Source of the DNA: Anaspis maculata
Lineage: Eukaryota; Arthropoda; Insecta; Coleoptera; Scraptiidae
Assembly (NCBI GenBank): GCA_949128115.1
Contig: OX421961.1
Location: forward strand, 130,079,050 to 130,143,049
Length of the DNA: 64,000 nucleotides
Direction of reading: 5' to 3'
Of the stretch, positions 31,651 to 45,320 are shown piece by piece (within the stretch, counting starts at the first letter, position 1; each line of letters opens with the position of its first letter). The position numbers and the translations under genes are program-made. Below the pieces are notes generated by a model. The model was not told the origin of the DNA. It made no database searches and saw nothing but the letters and a program-made list of their open reading frames with translations.

Positions 31651-34600
31651 GGAGCCTGGAGTCACGTGGGTTCAAACCTGAACTTTTTGAATAACAATTT
31701 CGTCATTTCTTTTGATATTTTTTTTCGTTCGTCTGATGTTGCGTTTGGAACAAGTAGCTGCCAACTCCAAAAGTGGTGACCGATCGTTTTAAAAGTCACG
31801 TGGGTTGAAGCCTGGAGTCACGTGGGTTGAAGCCTGAAGTCACGTGGGTTAAAACCTGAACTTTTTGGATAACAATTGTGTCTTTACTTCTATATTTGTG
31901 TTCGTTCGTCAGATGTTGCGTTTGGAACAAGTAGCTGCCAACATCAAAAGAGGTGACCGATCGTTTTAAAAGTCACGTGGGTTGAAGCCTGAAGTCACGT
32001 GGGTTGAAGCCTGATGTCACGTGGGTTGAAACCTGAACTTTTTGGATAACAATTGTGTCTTTACTTCTATATTTGTGTTCGTTCGTCAGATGTTGCGTTT
32101 GGAGCAAGTAGCTGCCAACATCAAAAGTGGTGACCAATCGTTTTAAAAGTCACGTGGGTTGAAGCCTGAAGTCACGTGGGTTGGAGCCTGGAGTCACGTG
32201 GGTTCAAACCTGAACTTTTTGAATAACAATTTCGTCATTTCTTTTGATATTTTTTTTCGTTCGTCTGATGTTGCGTTTGGAACAAGTAGCTGCCAACTCC
32301 AAAAGTGGTGACCGATCGTTTTAAAAGTCACGTGGGTTGAAGCCTGGAGTCACGTGGGTTGAAGCCTGAAGTCACGTGGGTTAAAACCTGAACTTTTTGG
32401 ATAACAATTGTGTCTTTACTTCTATATTTGTGTTCGTTCGTCTGATGTTGCGTTTGGAACAAGTAGCTGCCAACTCCAAAAGTGGTGACCGATCGTTTTA
32501 AAAGTCACGTGGGTTGAAGCCTGGAGTCACGTGGGTTGAAGCCTGAAGTCACGTGGGTTAAAACCTGAACTTTTTGGATAACAATTGTGTCTTTACTTCT
32601 ATATTTGTGTTCGTTCGTCAGATGTTGCGTTTGGAACAAGTAGCTGCCAACATCAAAAGTGGTGACCGATCGTTTTAAAAGTCACGTGGGTCGAAGCCTG
32701 AAGTCACGTGGGTTGGAGCCTGGAGTCACGTGGGTTCAAACCTGAACTTTTTGAATAACAATTTCGTCATTTCTTTTGATATTTTTTTTCGTTCGTCTGA
32801 TGTTGCGTTTGGAACAAGTAGCTGCCAACTCCAAAAGTGGTGACCGATCGTTTTAAAAGTCACGTGGGTTGAAGCCTGGAGTCACGTGGGTTGAAGCCTG
32901 AAGTCACGTGGGTTAAAACCTGAACTTTTTGGATAACAATTGTGTCTTTACTTCTATATTTGTGTTCGTTCGTCAGATGTTGCGTTTGGAACAAGTAGCT
33001 GCCAACATCAAAAGTGGTGACCGATCGTTTTAAAAGTCACGTGGGTTGAAGCCTGAAGTCACGTGGGTTGGAGCCTGGAGTCACGTGGGTTCAAACCTGA
33101 AGTTTTTGGGTGACAATTGTGTCTTTTTTTCTATATTTGTGTTCGTTCGTCAGATGTTGCGTTTGGAACAAGTAGCTGCCAACATCAGAAGTGGTGACCG
33201 ATCGTTTTAAAAGTCACGTGGGTCGAAGCCTGAAGTCACGTGGGTTGGAGCCTGGAGTCACGTGGGTTCAAACCTGAACTTTTTGAATAACAATTTCGTC
33301 ATTTCTTTTGATATTTGTTTTCGTTCGTCTGATGTTGCGTTTGGAACAAGTAGCTGCCAACTCCAAAAGTGGTGACCGATCGTTTTAAAAGTCACGTGGG
33401 TTGAAGCCTGGAGTCACGTGGGTTGAAGCCTGAAGTCACGTGGGTTAAAACCTGAACTTTTTGGATAACAATTGTGTCTTTACTTCTATATTTGTGTTCG
33501 TTCGTCAGATGTTGCGTTTGGAACAAGTAGCTGCCAACATCAAAAGTGGTGACCGATCGTTTTAAAAGTCACGTGGGTTAAAGCCTGAAGTCACGTGGGT
33601 TGGAGCCTGGAGTCACGTGGGTTCAAACCTGAACTTTTTGGATAACAATTGTGTTTTTTTTTTCTATATTTGTGTTCGTTCGTCAGATGTTGCGTTTGGA
33701 AAGAGTAGCTGCCAACTTCAAAAATGGTGACCGATCGTTTTCAAAGTCACGTGGGTTGAAGCCTGAAGTCACGTGAGTTGAAGCCTGAAGTCACGTGGGT
33801 TGAAGCCTGAAGTCACGTGGGTCAAAACCTGAACTTTTTGGATAACAATTGTGTCTTTTCTTTCATATTTGTGTTCGTTCGTCAGATGTTGCGTTTGGAA
33901 CAAGTAGCTGCCAACATCAAAAGTGGTGACCGATCGTTTTAAAAGTCACGTGGGTTGAAGCCTGAAGTCACGTGGGTTGGAGCCTGGAGTCACGTGGGTT
34001 CAAACCTGAAGTTTTTGGGTGACAATTGTGTCTTTTTTTCTATATTTGTGTTCGTTTGTCAGATGTTGCGTTTGGAAAGAGTAGCTGCCAACTTCAAAAG
34101 TGGTGACCGATCGTTTTAAAAGTCACGTGGGTTGAAGCCTGAAGTAACGTGGGTTGAAGCCTGGAGTCACGTGGGTTAAAAACTGAACTTTTTGGATGAC
34201 AATTGTGTCTTTTCTTCTGTATTTGTGTTCGTTCGTCAGATGTTGCGTTTGGAACAAGTAGCTGCCAACATCAGAAGTGGTGACCGATCGTTTCAAAAGT
34301 CACGTGGGTCGAAGCCTGAAGTCACGTGGGTTGAAGCCTGAAGTCACGTGGGTTGGAGCCTGGAGTCACGTGGGTTCAAACCTGAAGTTTTTGGGTAACA
34401 ATTGTGTTTTTTTCTATATTTTGTTCGTTCGTCAGATGTTGCGTTTGGAAAGAGTAGCTGCCAACTTCAAAAGTGGTGACCGATCGTTTCAAAAGTCACG
34501 TGGGTTGAAGCCTGGAGTCACGTGGGTTGGGGCCTGGAGTCACGTGGGCTCAAACCAGAACTTTTTGGATAACAATTGTGTCTTTTTTTCTTTATTTGTG

Positions 34601-35029
34601 TTCGTTCGTCAGATGTTGCGTTTGGAAAGAGAATCTAACAACTTCAAAAGTGGTGACCGATCGTTTTCAAAGTCACGTGGGTTGAAGCCTGAAGTAACGT
34701 GGGTTGGAGCCTGAAGTCACGTGGGTTAAAACCTGAACTTTTTGGATAACAATTGTGTCTTTTCTTCCATATTTGTGTTCGTTCGTCAGATGTTGCGTTT
34801 GGAACAAGTAGCTGCCAACATCAAAAGTGGTGACCGATCGTTTTAAAAGTCACGTGGGTTGAAGCCTGAAGTCACGTGAGTTGGAGCCTGGAGTCACGTG
34901 GGTTCAAACCTGAACTTTTTGAATAACAATTCCGTCATTTTTGTTTTGATATTTGTGTTCGTTCGTCAGATGTTGCGTTTGGAACAAGTAGCTGCCATCT
35001 CCAAAAGTGGTGACCGATCGTTTTAAAAG

Positions 35030-38000
35030 TCACGTGGGTTGAAGCCTGGAGTCACGTGGGTTGAAGCCTGAAGTCACGTGGGTTGAAGCCTGAAATCACG
35101 TGGGTTAAAACCTGAACTTTTTGGATAACAATTGTGTCTTTACTTCTATATTTGTGTTCGTTCGTCAGATGTTGCGTTTGGAACAAGTAGCTGCCAACAT
35201 CAAAAGTGGTGACCGATCGTTTTGAAAGTCACGTGGGTTGAAGCCTGAAGTCACGTGGGTTGGAGCCTGGAGTCACGTGGGTTCAAACCTGAAGTTTTTG
35301 GGTGACAATTGTGTCTTTTTTCCTATATTTGTGTTCGTTCGTCAGATGTTGCGTTTGGAACAAGTAGCTGCCAACATCAGAAGTGGTGACCGATCGTTTT
35401 AAAAGTCACGTGGGTCGAAGCCTGAAGTCACGTGGGTTGGAGCCTGGAGTCACGTGGGTTCAAACCTGAACTTTTTGAATAACAATTTCGTCATTTCTTT
35501 TGATATTTGTTTTCGTTCGTCTGATGTTGCGTTTGGAACAAGTAGCTGCCAACTCCAAAAGTGGTGACCGATCGTTTTAAAAGTCACGTGTGTTGAAGCC
35601 TGAAGTCACGTGGGTTGAAGCCTGAAGTCACGTGGGTTAAAACCTGAACTTTTTGGATAACAATTGTGTCTTTACTTCTATATTTGTGTTCGTTCGTCAG
35701 ATGTTGCGTTTGGAACAAGTAGCTGCCAACATCAAAAGTGGTGACCGATCGTTTTAAAAGTCACGTGGGTTGAAGCCTGAAGTCACGTGGGTTGGAGCCT
35801 GGAGTCACGTGGGTTCAAACCTGAACTTTTTGGATAACAATTGTGTTTTTTTTTTCTATATTTGTGTTCGTTCGTCAGATGTTGCGTTTGGAAAGAGTAG
35901 CTGCCAACTTCAAAAATGGTGACCGATCGTTTTCAAAGTCACGTGGGTTGAAGCCTGAAGTCACGTGAGTTGAAGCCTGAAGTCACGTGGGTTGAAGCCT
36001 GAAGTCACGTGGGTCAAAACCTGAACTTTTTGGATAACAATTGTGTCTTTTCTTTCATATTTGTGTTCGTTCGTCAGATGTTGCGTTTGGAACAAGTAGG
36101 TAGCTGCCAACATCAAAAGTGGTGACCGATCGTTTTAAAAGTCACGTGGGTTGAAGCCTGAAGTCACGTGGGTTGGAGCCTGGAGTCACGTGGGTTCAAA
36201 CCTGAACTTTTTGAATAACAATTTTGTCATTTTTGTTTTGATATTTGTGTTCGTTCGTCAGATGTTGCGTTTGGAACAAGTAGCTGCCATCTCCAAAAGT
36301 GGTGACCGATCGTTTTAAAAGTCACGTGGGTTGAAGCCAGGAGTCACGTGGGTTGGAGCCTGAAGTCACGTGGGTTGAAGCCTGAAATCACGTGGGTTAA
36401 AACCTGAACTTTCTGGATAACAATTGTGTCTTTACTTCTATATTTTTGTTCGTTCGTCAGATGTTACGTTTGGAACAAGTAGCTGCCAACATCAAAAGTG
36501 GTGACCGATCGTTTTAAAAGTCACGTGGGTTGAAGCTTGAAGTCACGTGGGTTGGAGCCTGGAGTCACGTGGGTTCAATCCTGAACTTTTTGGATAACAA
36601 TTGTGTCTTTTTTTCTATATTTGTGTTCGTTCGTCAGATGTTGCGTTTGGAGAGAGTAGCTGCCAACTTCAAAAGTGGTGACCGATCGTTCTCAAAGTCA
36701 CGTGGGTTGAAGCCTGAAGTCACGTGGGTTGAAGCCTGAAGTAACGTGGGTTGAAGCCTGAAGTCACGTGGGTTAAAACCTGAACTTTTTGGATAACAAT
36801 TGTGTCTTTTCTTCTATATTTGTGTTCGTTCGTCAGATGTTGCGTTTGGAACAAGTAGCTGCCAACATCAGAAGTGGTGACCGATCGTTTTAAAAGTCAC
36901 GTGGGTCGAAGCCTGAAGTCACGTGGGTTGGAGCCTGGAGTCACGTGGGTTCAAACCTGAATTTTTTGAATAACAATTTCGTCATTTTTTTTTTATATTT
37001 GTGTTCGTTCGTCAGATTTTGCGTTTGGAACAAGTAGCTGCCAACTCCAAAAGTGGTGACCGATCGTTTCAAAAATCACGTGGGTTGAAGCCTGAAGTCA
37101 CGTGGGTTGAAGCCTGAAGTCACGTGGGTTAAAACCCGAACTTTTTGGATAAAAATTGTGTCTTTACTTCTATATTTGTGTTCGTTCGTCAGATGTTGCG
37201 TTTGGAACAAGTAGCTGCCAACATCAAAAGCGGTGACCGATCGTTTTAAAAGTCACGTGGGTTGAAGCCTGAAGTCACGTGGGTTGAAGCCTGAAGTCAC
37301 GTGGGTTGAAGCCTGGAGTCACGTGGGTTCAAACCTGAAGTCACGTGGGTTAAAACCTGAACTTTTTGGGTAACAATTGTGTCTTTTTTTCTATATTTGT
37401 GTTCGTTCGTCAGATGTTGCGTTTGGAAAGAGTAGCTGCCAACTTCAAAAGTGGTGACCGATCGTTTTAAAAGTCACGTGGGTTGAAGCCTGAAGTAACG
37501 TGAGTTGAAGCCTGAAGTCACGTGGGTTAAAACCTGAACTTTTTGGATAACAATTGTGTCTTTTCTTCTATATTTGTGTTCGTTCGTCAGATGTTGCGTT
37601 TGGAACAAGTAGCTGCCAACATCAGAAGTGGTGACCGATCGTTTTAAAAGTCACGTGGGTCGAAGCCTGAAGTCACGTGGGTTGAAGCCTAAAGTCACGT
37701 GGATTGAAGCCTGAAGTCACGTGGGTTAAAACCTGAACTTTTTGGATAACAATTGTGTCTTTTTTTATAAATTTGTGTTCGTTCGTCAGATGTTGCGTTT
37801 GGAAAGAGTAGCTGCCAACTTCAAAAGTGGTGACCGATCGTTTTCAAAGTCACGTGGGTTGAAGTCTGAAGTAACGTGGGTTGAAGCCTGAAGTCACGTG
37901 GGTTAAAACCTGATCTTTTTGGATAACAATTGTGTCTTTTCTTCTATATTTGTGTTCGTTCGTCAGATGTTGCGTTTGGAACAAGTAGCTGCCAACATCA

Positions 38001-40175
38001 GAAGTGGTGACCGATCGTTTCAAAAGTCACGTGGGTTGAAGCCTGAAGTCACGTGGGTTAAAACCTGGACTTTTTGGATAACAATTGTGTCTTTACTTCT
38101 ATATTGGTGTTCGTTCGTCAGATGTTGCGTTTGGAACAAGTAGCTGCCAACATCAAAAGTGGTAACCGATCGTTTTAAAAGTCACGTGGGTTGAAGCCTG
38201 AAGTCACGTGGGTTAAAACCTGGACTTTTTGGATAACAATTGTGTCTTTACTTCTATATTGGTGTTCGTTCGTCAGATGTTGCGTTTGGAACAAGTAGCT
38301 GCCAACATCAAAAGTGGTGACCGATCGTTTTAAAAGTCACGTGGGTTGAAGCCTGAAGTCACGTGGGTTGAAGCCTGATGTCACGTGGGTTGAAACCTGA
38401 ACTTTTTGGATAACAATTGTGTCTTTACTTCTATATTTGTGTTCGTTCGTCAGATGTTGCGTTTGGAACAAGTAGCTGCCAACATCAAAAGTGGTGACCA
38501 ATCGTTTTAAAAGTCACGTGGGTTGAAGCCTGAAGTCACGTGGGTTGGAGCCTGGAGTCACGTGGGTTCAAACCTGAACTTTTTGGGTGACAATTGTGTC
38601 TTTTTTTCTATATTTGTGTTCGTTCGTCAGATGTTGCGTTTGGAAAGAGTAGCTGCCAACTTCAAAAGTGGTGACCGATCGTTTTAAAGGTCACGTGGGT
38701 TGAAGCCTGAAGTAACGTGGGTTGAAGCCTGGAGTCACGTGGGTTAAAACCTGAACTTTTTGGATGACAATTGTGTCTTTTCTTCTATATTTGTGTTCGT
38801 TCGTCAGATGTTGCGTTTGGAACAAGTAGCTGCCAACATCAAAAGTGGTGACCGATCGTTTTAAAAGTCACGTGGGTTGAAGCTTGAAGTCACGTGGGTT
38901 GGAGCCTGGAGTCACGTGGGTTCAATCCTGAACTTTTTGGATAACAATTGTGTCTTTTTTTATATATTTGTGATCGTTCGTCAGATGTTGCGTTTGGTAA
39001 GGGTAGCTGCCAACTTCAAAAATGGTGACCGATCGTTTTCAAAGTCACGTGGGTTGGAGCCTGAAGTCACGTGGGTTGAAACCTGAAGTCACGTGGGTTA
39101 AAACCTGAACTTTTTGGATAACAAATTTGTCTTTTCTTCTATATTTGTGTTCGTTCGTCAGATGTTGCGTTTGGAACAAGTAGCTGCCAACATCAAAAGT
39201 GGTGACCGATCGTTTTAAGAGTCACGTGGGTTGAAGCCTGAAGTCACGTGGGTTGGAGCCTGGAGTCATGTGGGTTCAAACCTGAACTTTTTGGATAACA
39301 ATGGTGTCTTTTCTTCTATATTTGTGTTCGTTCGTCAGATGTTGCGTTTGGAACAAGTAGCTGCCAACATCAAAAGTGGTGACCGATCGTTTTAAAAGTC
39401 ACGTGGGTTCAAGCCTGAAGTAACGTGGGTTGGAGCCTGGAGTCACGTGGGTTCAAACCTGAACTTTTTGGATAACAATTGTGTCTTTTTTTCTATATTT
39501 GTGTTCGTTCGTCAGATGTTGCGTTTGGAGAGAGTAGCTGCCAACTTCAAAAGTGGTGACCGATCGTTCTCAAAGTCACGTGGGTTGAAGCCTGAAGTCA
39601 CGTGGGTTGAAGCCTGAAGTCACGTGGGTTGAAGCCTGAAGTAACGTGGGTTGGAGCCTGGAGTCACGTGGGTTCAAACCTGAATTTTTTGAATAACAAT
39701 TTCGTCATTTTTTTTTTATATTTGTGTTCGTTCGTCAGATTTTGCGTTTGGAACAAGTAGCTGCCAACTCCAAAAGTGGTGACCGATCGTTTTAAAAATC
39801 ACGTGGGTTGAAGCCTGAAGTCACGTGGGTTGAAGCCTGAAGTCACGTGGGTTAAAACCCGAACTTTTTGGATAAAAATTGTGTCTTTACTTCTATATTT
39901 GTGTTCGTTCGTCAGATGTTGCGTTTGGAACAAGTAGCTGCCAACATCAAAAGCGGTGACCGATCGTTTTAAAAGTCACGTGGGTTGAAGCCTGAAGTCA
40001 CGTGGGTTGAAGCCTGGAGTCACGTGGGTTCAAACCTGAAGTCACGTGAGTTAAAACCTGAACTTTTTGGGTAACAATTGTGTCTTTTTTTCTATATTTG
40101 TGTTCGTTCGTCAGATGTTGCGTTTGGAAAGAGTAGCTGCCAACTTCAAAAGTGGTGACCGATCGTTTTAAAAGT
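35030..40175 (+). repeat. First copy of a 5.1-kb tandem block
   Basis: Landmarks at 36,530, 37,919 and 38,877 recur 5,141 bp later (41,671, 43,060, 44,018). Upstream of the 4-bp insertion at 36,096 the offset is 5,145. The junction with the second copy lies near 40,155-40,190, where a GGAAAGAGTAGC monomer switches to the downstream part of the GCCATCTCC monomer type. Confidence 0.8.
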
Positions 40176-43100
40176 CACGTGGGTTGAAGCCTGGAGTCAC
40201 GTGGGTTGAAGCCTGAAGTCACGTGGGTTGAAGCCTGAAATCACGTGGGTTAAAACCTGAACTTTTTGGATAACAATTGTGTCTTTACTTCTATATTTGT
40301 GTTCGTTCGTCAGATGTTGCGTTTGGAACAAGTAGCTGCCAACATCAAAAGTGGTGACCGATCGTTTTGAAAGTCACGTGGGTTGAAGCCTGAAGTCACG
40401 TGGGTTGGAGCCTGGAGTCACGTGGGTTCAAACCTGAAGTTTTTGGGTGACAATTGTGTCTTTTTTTCTATATTTGTGTTCGTTCGTCAGATGTTGCGTT
40501 TGGAACAAGTAGCTGCCAACATCAGAAGTGGTGACCGATCGTTTTAAAAGTCACGTGGGTCGAAGCCTGAAGTCACGTGGGTTGGAGCCTGGAGTCACGT
40601 GGGTTCAAACCTGAACTTTTTGAATAACAATTTCGTCATTTCTTTTGATATTTGTTTTCGTTCGTCTGATGTTGCGTTTGGAACAAGTAGCTGCCAACTC
40701 CAAAAGTGGTGACCGATCGTTTTAAAAGTCACGTGGGTTGAAGCCTGAAGTCACGTGGGTTGAAGCCTGAAGTCACGTGGGTTGAAACCTGAACTTTTTG
40801 GATAACAATTGTGTCTTTACTTCTATATTTGTGTTCGTTCGTCAGATGTTGCGTTTGGAACAAGTAGCTGCCAACATCAAAAGTGGTGACCGATCGTTTT
40901 AAAAGTCACGTGGGTTGAAGCCTGAAGTCACGTGGGTTGGAGCCTGGAGTCACGTGGGTTCAAACCTGAACTTTTTGGATAACAATTGTGTTTTTTTTTT
41001 CTATATTTGTGTTCGTTCGTCAGATGTTGCGTTTGGAAAGAGTAGCTGCCAACTTCAAAAATGGTGACCGATCGTTTTCAAAGTCACGTGGGTTGAAGCC
41101 TGAAGTCACGTGAGTTGAAGCCTGAAGTCACGTGGGTTGAAGCCTGAAGTCACGTGGGTCAAAACCTGAACTTTTTGGATAACAATTGTGTCTTTTCTTT
41201 CATATTTGTGTTCGTTCGTCAGATGTTGCGTTTGGAACAAGTAGCTGCCAACATCAAAAGTGGTGACCGATCGTTTTAAAAGTCACGTGGGTTGAAGCCT
41301 GAAGTCACGTGGGTTGGAGCCTGGAGTCACGTGGGTTCAAACCTGAACTTTTTGAATAACAATTTTGTCATTTTTGTTTTGATATTTGTGTTCGTTCGTC
41401 AGATGTTGCGTTTGGAACAAGTAGCTGCCATCTCCAAAAGTGGTGACCGATCGTTTTAAAAGTCACGTGGGTTGAAGCCTGGAGTCACGTGGGTTGGAGC
41501 CTGAAGTCACGTGGGTTGAAGCCTGAAATCACGTGGGTTAAAACCTGAACTTTCTGGATAACAATTGTGTCTTTACTTCTATATTTTTGTTCGTTCGTCA
41601 GATGTTACGTTTGGAACAAGTAGCTGCCAACATCAAAAGTGGTGACCGATCGTTTTAAAAGTCACGTGGGTTGAAGCTTGAAGTCACGTGGGTTGGAGCC
41701 TGGAGTCACGTGGGTTCAATCCTGAACTTTTTGGATAACAATTGTGTCTTTTTTTCTATATTTGTGTTCGTTCGTCAGATGTTGCGTTTGGAGAGAGTAG
41801 CTGCCAACTTCAAAAGTGGTGACCGATCGTTCTCAAAGTCACGTGGGTTGAAGCCTGAAGTCACGTGGGTTGAAGCCTGAAGTAACGTGGGTTGAAGCCT
41901 GAAGTCACGTGGGTTAAAACCTGAACTTTTTGGATAACAATTGTGTCTTTTCTTCTATATTTGTGTTCGTTCGTCAGATGTTGCGTTTGGAACAAGTAGC
42001 TGCCAACATCAGAAGTGGTGACCGATCGTTTTAAAAGTCACGTGGGTCGAAGCCTGAAGTCACGTGGGTTGGAGCCTGGAGTCACGTGGGTTCAAACCTG
42101 AATTTTTTGAATAACAATTTCGTCATTTTTTTTTTATATTTGTGTTCGTTCGTCAGATTTTGCGTTTGGAACAAGTAGCTGCCAACTCCAAAAGTGGTGA
42201 CCGATCGTTTCAAAAATCACGTGGGTTGAAGCCTGAAGTCACGTGGGTTGAAGCCTGAAGTCACGTGGGTTAAAACCCGAACTTTTTGGATGAAAATTGT
42301 GTCTTTACTTCTATATTTGTGTTCGTTCGTCAGATGTTGCGTTTGGAACAAGTAGCTGCCAACATCAAAAGCGGTGACCGATCGTTTTAAAAGTCACGTG
42401 GGTTGAAGCCTGAAGTCACGTGGGTTGAAGCCTGAAGTCACGTGGGTTGAAGCCTGGAGTCACGTGGGTTCAAACCTGAAGTCACGTGGGTTAAAACCTG
42501 AACTTTTTGGGTAACAATTGTGTCTTTTTTTCTATATTTGTGTTCGTTCGTCAGATGTTGCGTTTGGAAAGAGTAGCTGCCAACTTCAAAAGTGGTGACC
42601 GATCGTTTTAAAAGTCACGTGGGTTGAAGCCTGAAGTAACGTGGGTTGAAGCCTGAAGTCACGTGGGTTAAAACCTGAACTTTTTGGATAACAATTGTGT
42701 CTTTTCTTCTATATTTGTGTTCGTTCGTCAGATGTTGCGTTTGGAACAAGTAGCTGCCAACATCAGAAGTGGTGACCGATCGTTTTAAAAGTCACGTGGG
42801 TCGAAGCCTGAAGTCACGTGGGTTGAAGCCTAAAGTCACGTGGATTGAAGCCTGAAGTCACGTGGGTTAAAACCTGAACTTTTTGGATAACAATTGTGTC
42901 TTTTTTTATAAATTTGTGTTCGTTCGTCAGATGTTGCGTTTGGAAAGAGTAGCTGCCAACTTCAAAAGTGGTGACCGATCGTTCTCAAAGTCACGTGGGT
43001 TGAAGTCTGAAGTAACGTGGGTTGAAGCCTGAAGTCACGTGGGTTAAAACCTGAACTTTTTGGATAACAATTGTGTCTTTTCTTCTATATTTGTGTTCGT

Positions 43101-45320
43101 TCGTCAGATGTTGCGTTTGGAACAAGTAGCTGCCAACATCAGAAGTGGTGACCGATCGTTTCAAAAGTCACGTGGGTTGAAGCCTGAAGTCACGTGGGTT
43201 AAAACCTGGACTTTTTGGATAACAATTGTGTCTTTACTTCTATATTGGTGTTCGTTCGTCAGATGTTGCGTTTGGAACAAGTAGCTGCCAACATCAAAAG
43301 TGGTAACCGATCGTTTTAAAAGTCACGTGGGTTGAAGCCTGAAGTCACGTGGGTTAAAACCTGGACTTTTTGGATAACAATTGTGTCTTTACTTCTATAT
43401 TGGTGTTCGTTCGTCAGATGTTGCGTTTGGAACAAGTAGCTGCCAACATCAAAAGTGGTGACCGATCGTTTTAAAAGTCACGTGGGTTGAAGCCTGAAGT
43501 CACGTGGGTTGAAGCCTGATGTCACGTGGGTTGAAACCTGAACTTTTTGGATAACAATTGTGTCTTTACTTCTATATTTGTGTTCGTTCGTCAGATGTTG
43601 CGTTTGGAACAAGTAGCTGCCAACATCAAAAGTGGTGACCAATCGTTTTGAAAGTCACGTGGGTTGAAGCCTGAAGTCACGTGGGTTGGAGCCTGGAGTC
43701 ACGTGGGTTCAAACCTGAACTTTTTGGGTGACAATTGTGTCTTTTTTTCTATATTTGTGTTCGTTCGTCAGATGTTGCGTTTGGAAAGAGTAGCTGCCAA
43801 CTTCAAAAGTGGTGACCGATCGTTTTAAAGGTCACGTGGGTTGAAGCCTGAAGTAACGTGGGTTGAAGCCTGGAGTCACGTGGGTTAAAACCTGAACTTT
43901 TTGGATGACAATTGTGTCTTTTCTTCTATATTTGTGTTCGTTCGTCAGATGTTGCGTTTGGAACAAGTAGCTGCCAACATCAAAAGTGGTGACCGATCGT
44001 TTTAAAAGTCACGTGGGTTGAAGCTTGAAGTCACGTGGGTTGGAGCCTGGAGTCACGTGGGTTCAATCCTGAACTTTTTGGATAACAATTGTGTCTTTTT
44101 TTATATATTTGTGATCGTTCGTCAGATGTTGCGTTTGGTAAGGGTAGCTGCCAACTTCAAAAATGGTGACCGATCGTTTTCAAAGTCACGTGGGTTGGAG
44201 CCTGAAGTCACGTGGGTTGAAACCTGAAGTCACGTGGGTTAAAACCTGAACTTTTTGGATAACAAATTTGTCTTTTCTTCTATATTTGTGTTCGTTCGTC
44301 AGATGTTGCGTTTGGAACAAGTAGCTGCCAACATCAAAAGTGGTGACCGATCGTTTTAAGAGTCACGTGGGTTGAAGCCTGAAGTCACGTGGGTTGGAGC
44401 CTGGAGTCATGTGGGTTCAAACCTGAACTTTTTGGATAACAATGGTGTCTTTTCTTCTATATTTGTGTTCGTTCGTCAGATGTTGCGTTTGGAACAAGTA
44501 GCTGCCAACATCAAAAGTGGTGACCGATCGTTTTAAAAGTCACGTGGGCTCAAGCCTGAAGTCACGTGGGTTGGAGCCTGGAGTCACGTGGGTTCAAACC
44601 TGAACTTTTTGGATAACAATTGTGTCTTTTTTTCTATATTTGTGTTCGTTCGTCAGATGTTGCGTTTGGAGAGAGTAGCTGCCAACTTCAAAAGTGGTGA
44701 CCGATCGTTCTCAAAGTCACGTGGGTTGAAGCCTGAAGTCACGTGGGTTGAAGCCTGAAGTAACGTGGGTTGGAGCCTGGAGTCACGTGGGTTCAAACCT
44801 GAATTTTTTGAATAACAATTTCGTCATTTTTTTTTTATATTTGTGTTCGTTCGTCAGATTTTGCGTTTGGAACAAGTAGCTGCCAACTCCAAAAGTGGTG
44901 ACCGATCGTTTCAAAAATCACGTGGGTTGAAGCCTGAAGTCACGTGGGTTGAAGCCTGAAGTCACGTGGGTTAAAACCCGAACTTTTTGGATAAAAATTG
45001 TGTCTTTACTTCTATATTTGTGTTCGTTCGTCAGATGTTGCGTTTGGAACAAGTAGCTGCCAACATCAAAAGCGGTGACCGATCGTTTTAAAAGTCACGT
45101 GGGTTGAAGCCTGAAGTCACGTGGGTTGAAGCCTGGAGTCACGTGGGTTCAAACCTGAAGTCACGTGAGTTAAAACCTGAACTTTTTGGGTAACAATTGT
45201 GTCTTTTTTTCTATATTTGTGTTCGTTCGTCAGATGTTGCGTTTGGAAAGAGTAGCTGCCAACTTCAAAAGTGGTGACCGATCGTTTTAAAAGTCACGTG
45301 GGTTGAAGCCTGAAGTAACG
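40176..45320 (+). repeat. Second copy of the 5.1-kb tandem block
   Basis: Repeats the monomer order of 35,030-40,175 with few changes, including one lost 22-bp unit (offset falls to 5,119 near 44,770). The same pair, with the second copy shortened to a 4,587-bp offset, is seen at 55,854-62,997. Confidence 0.8.
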
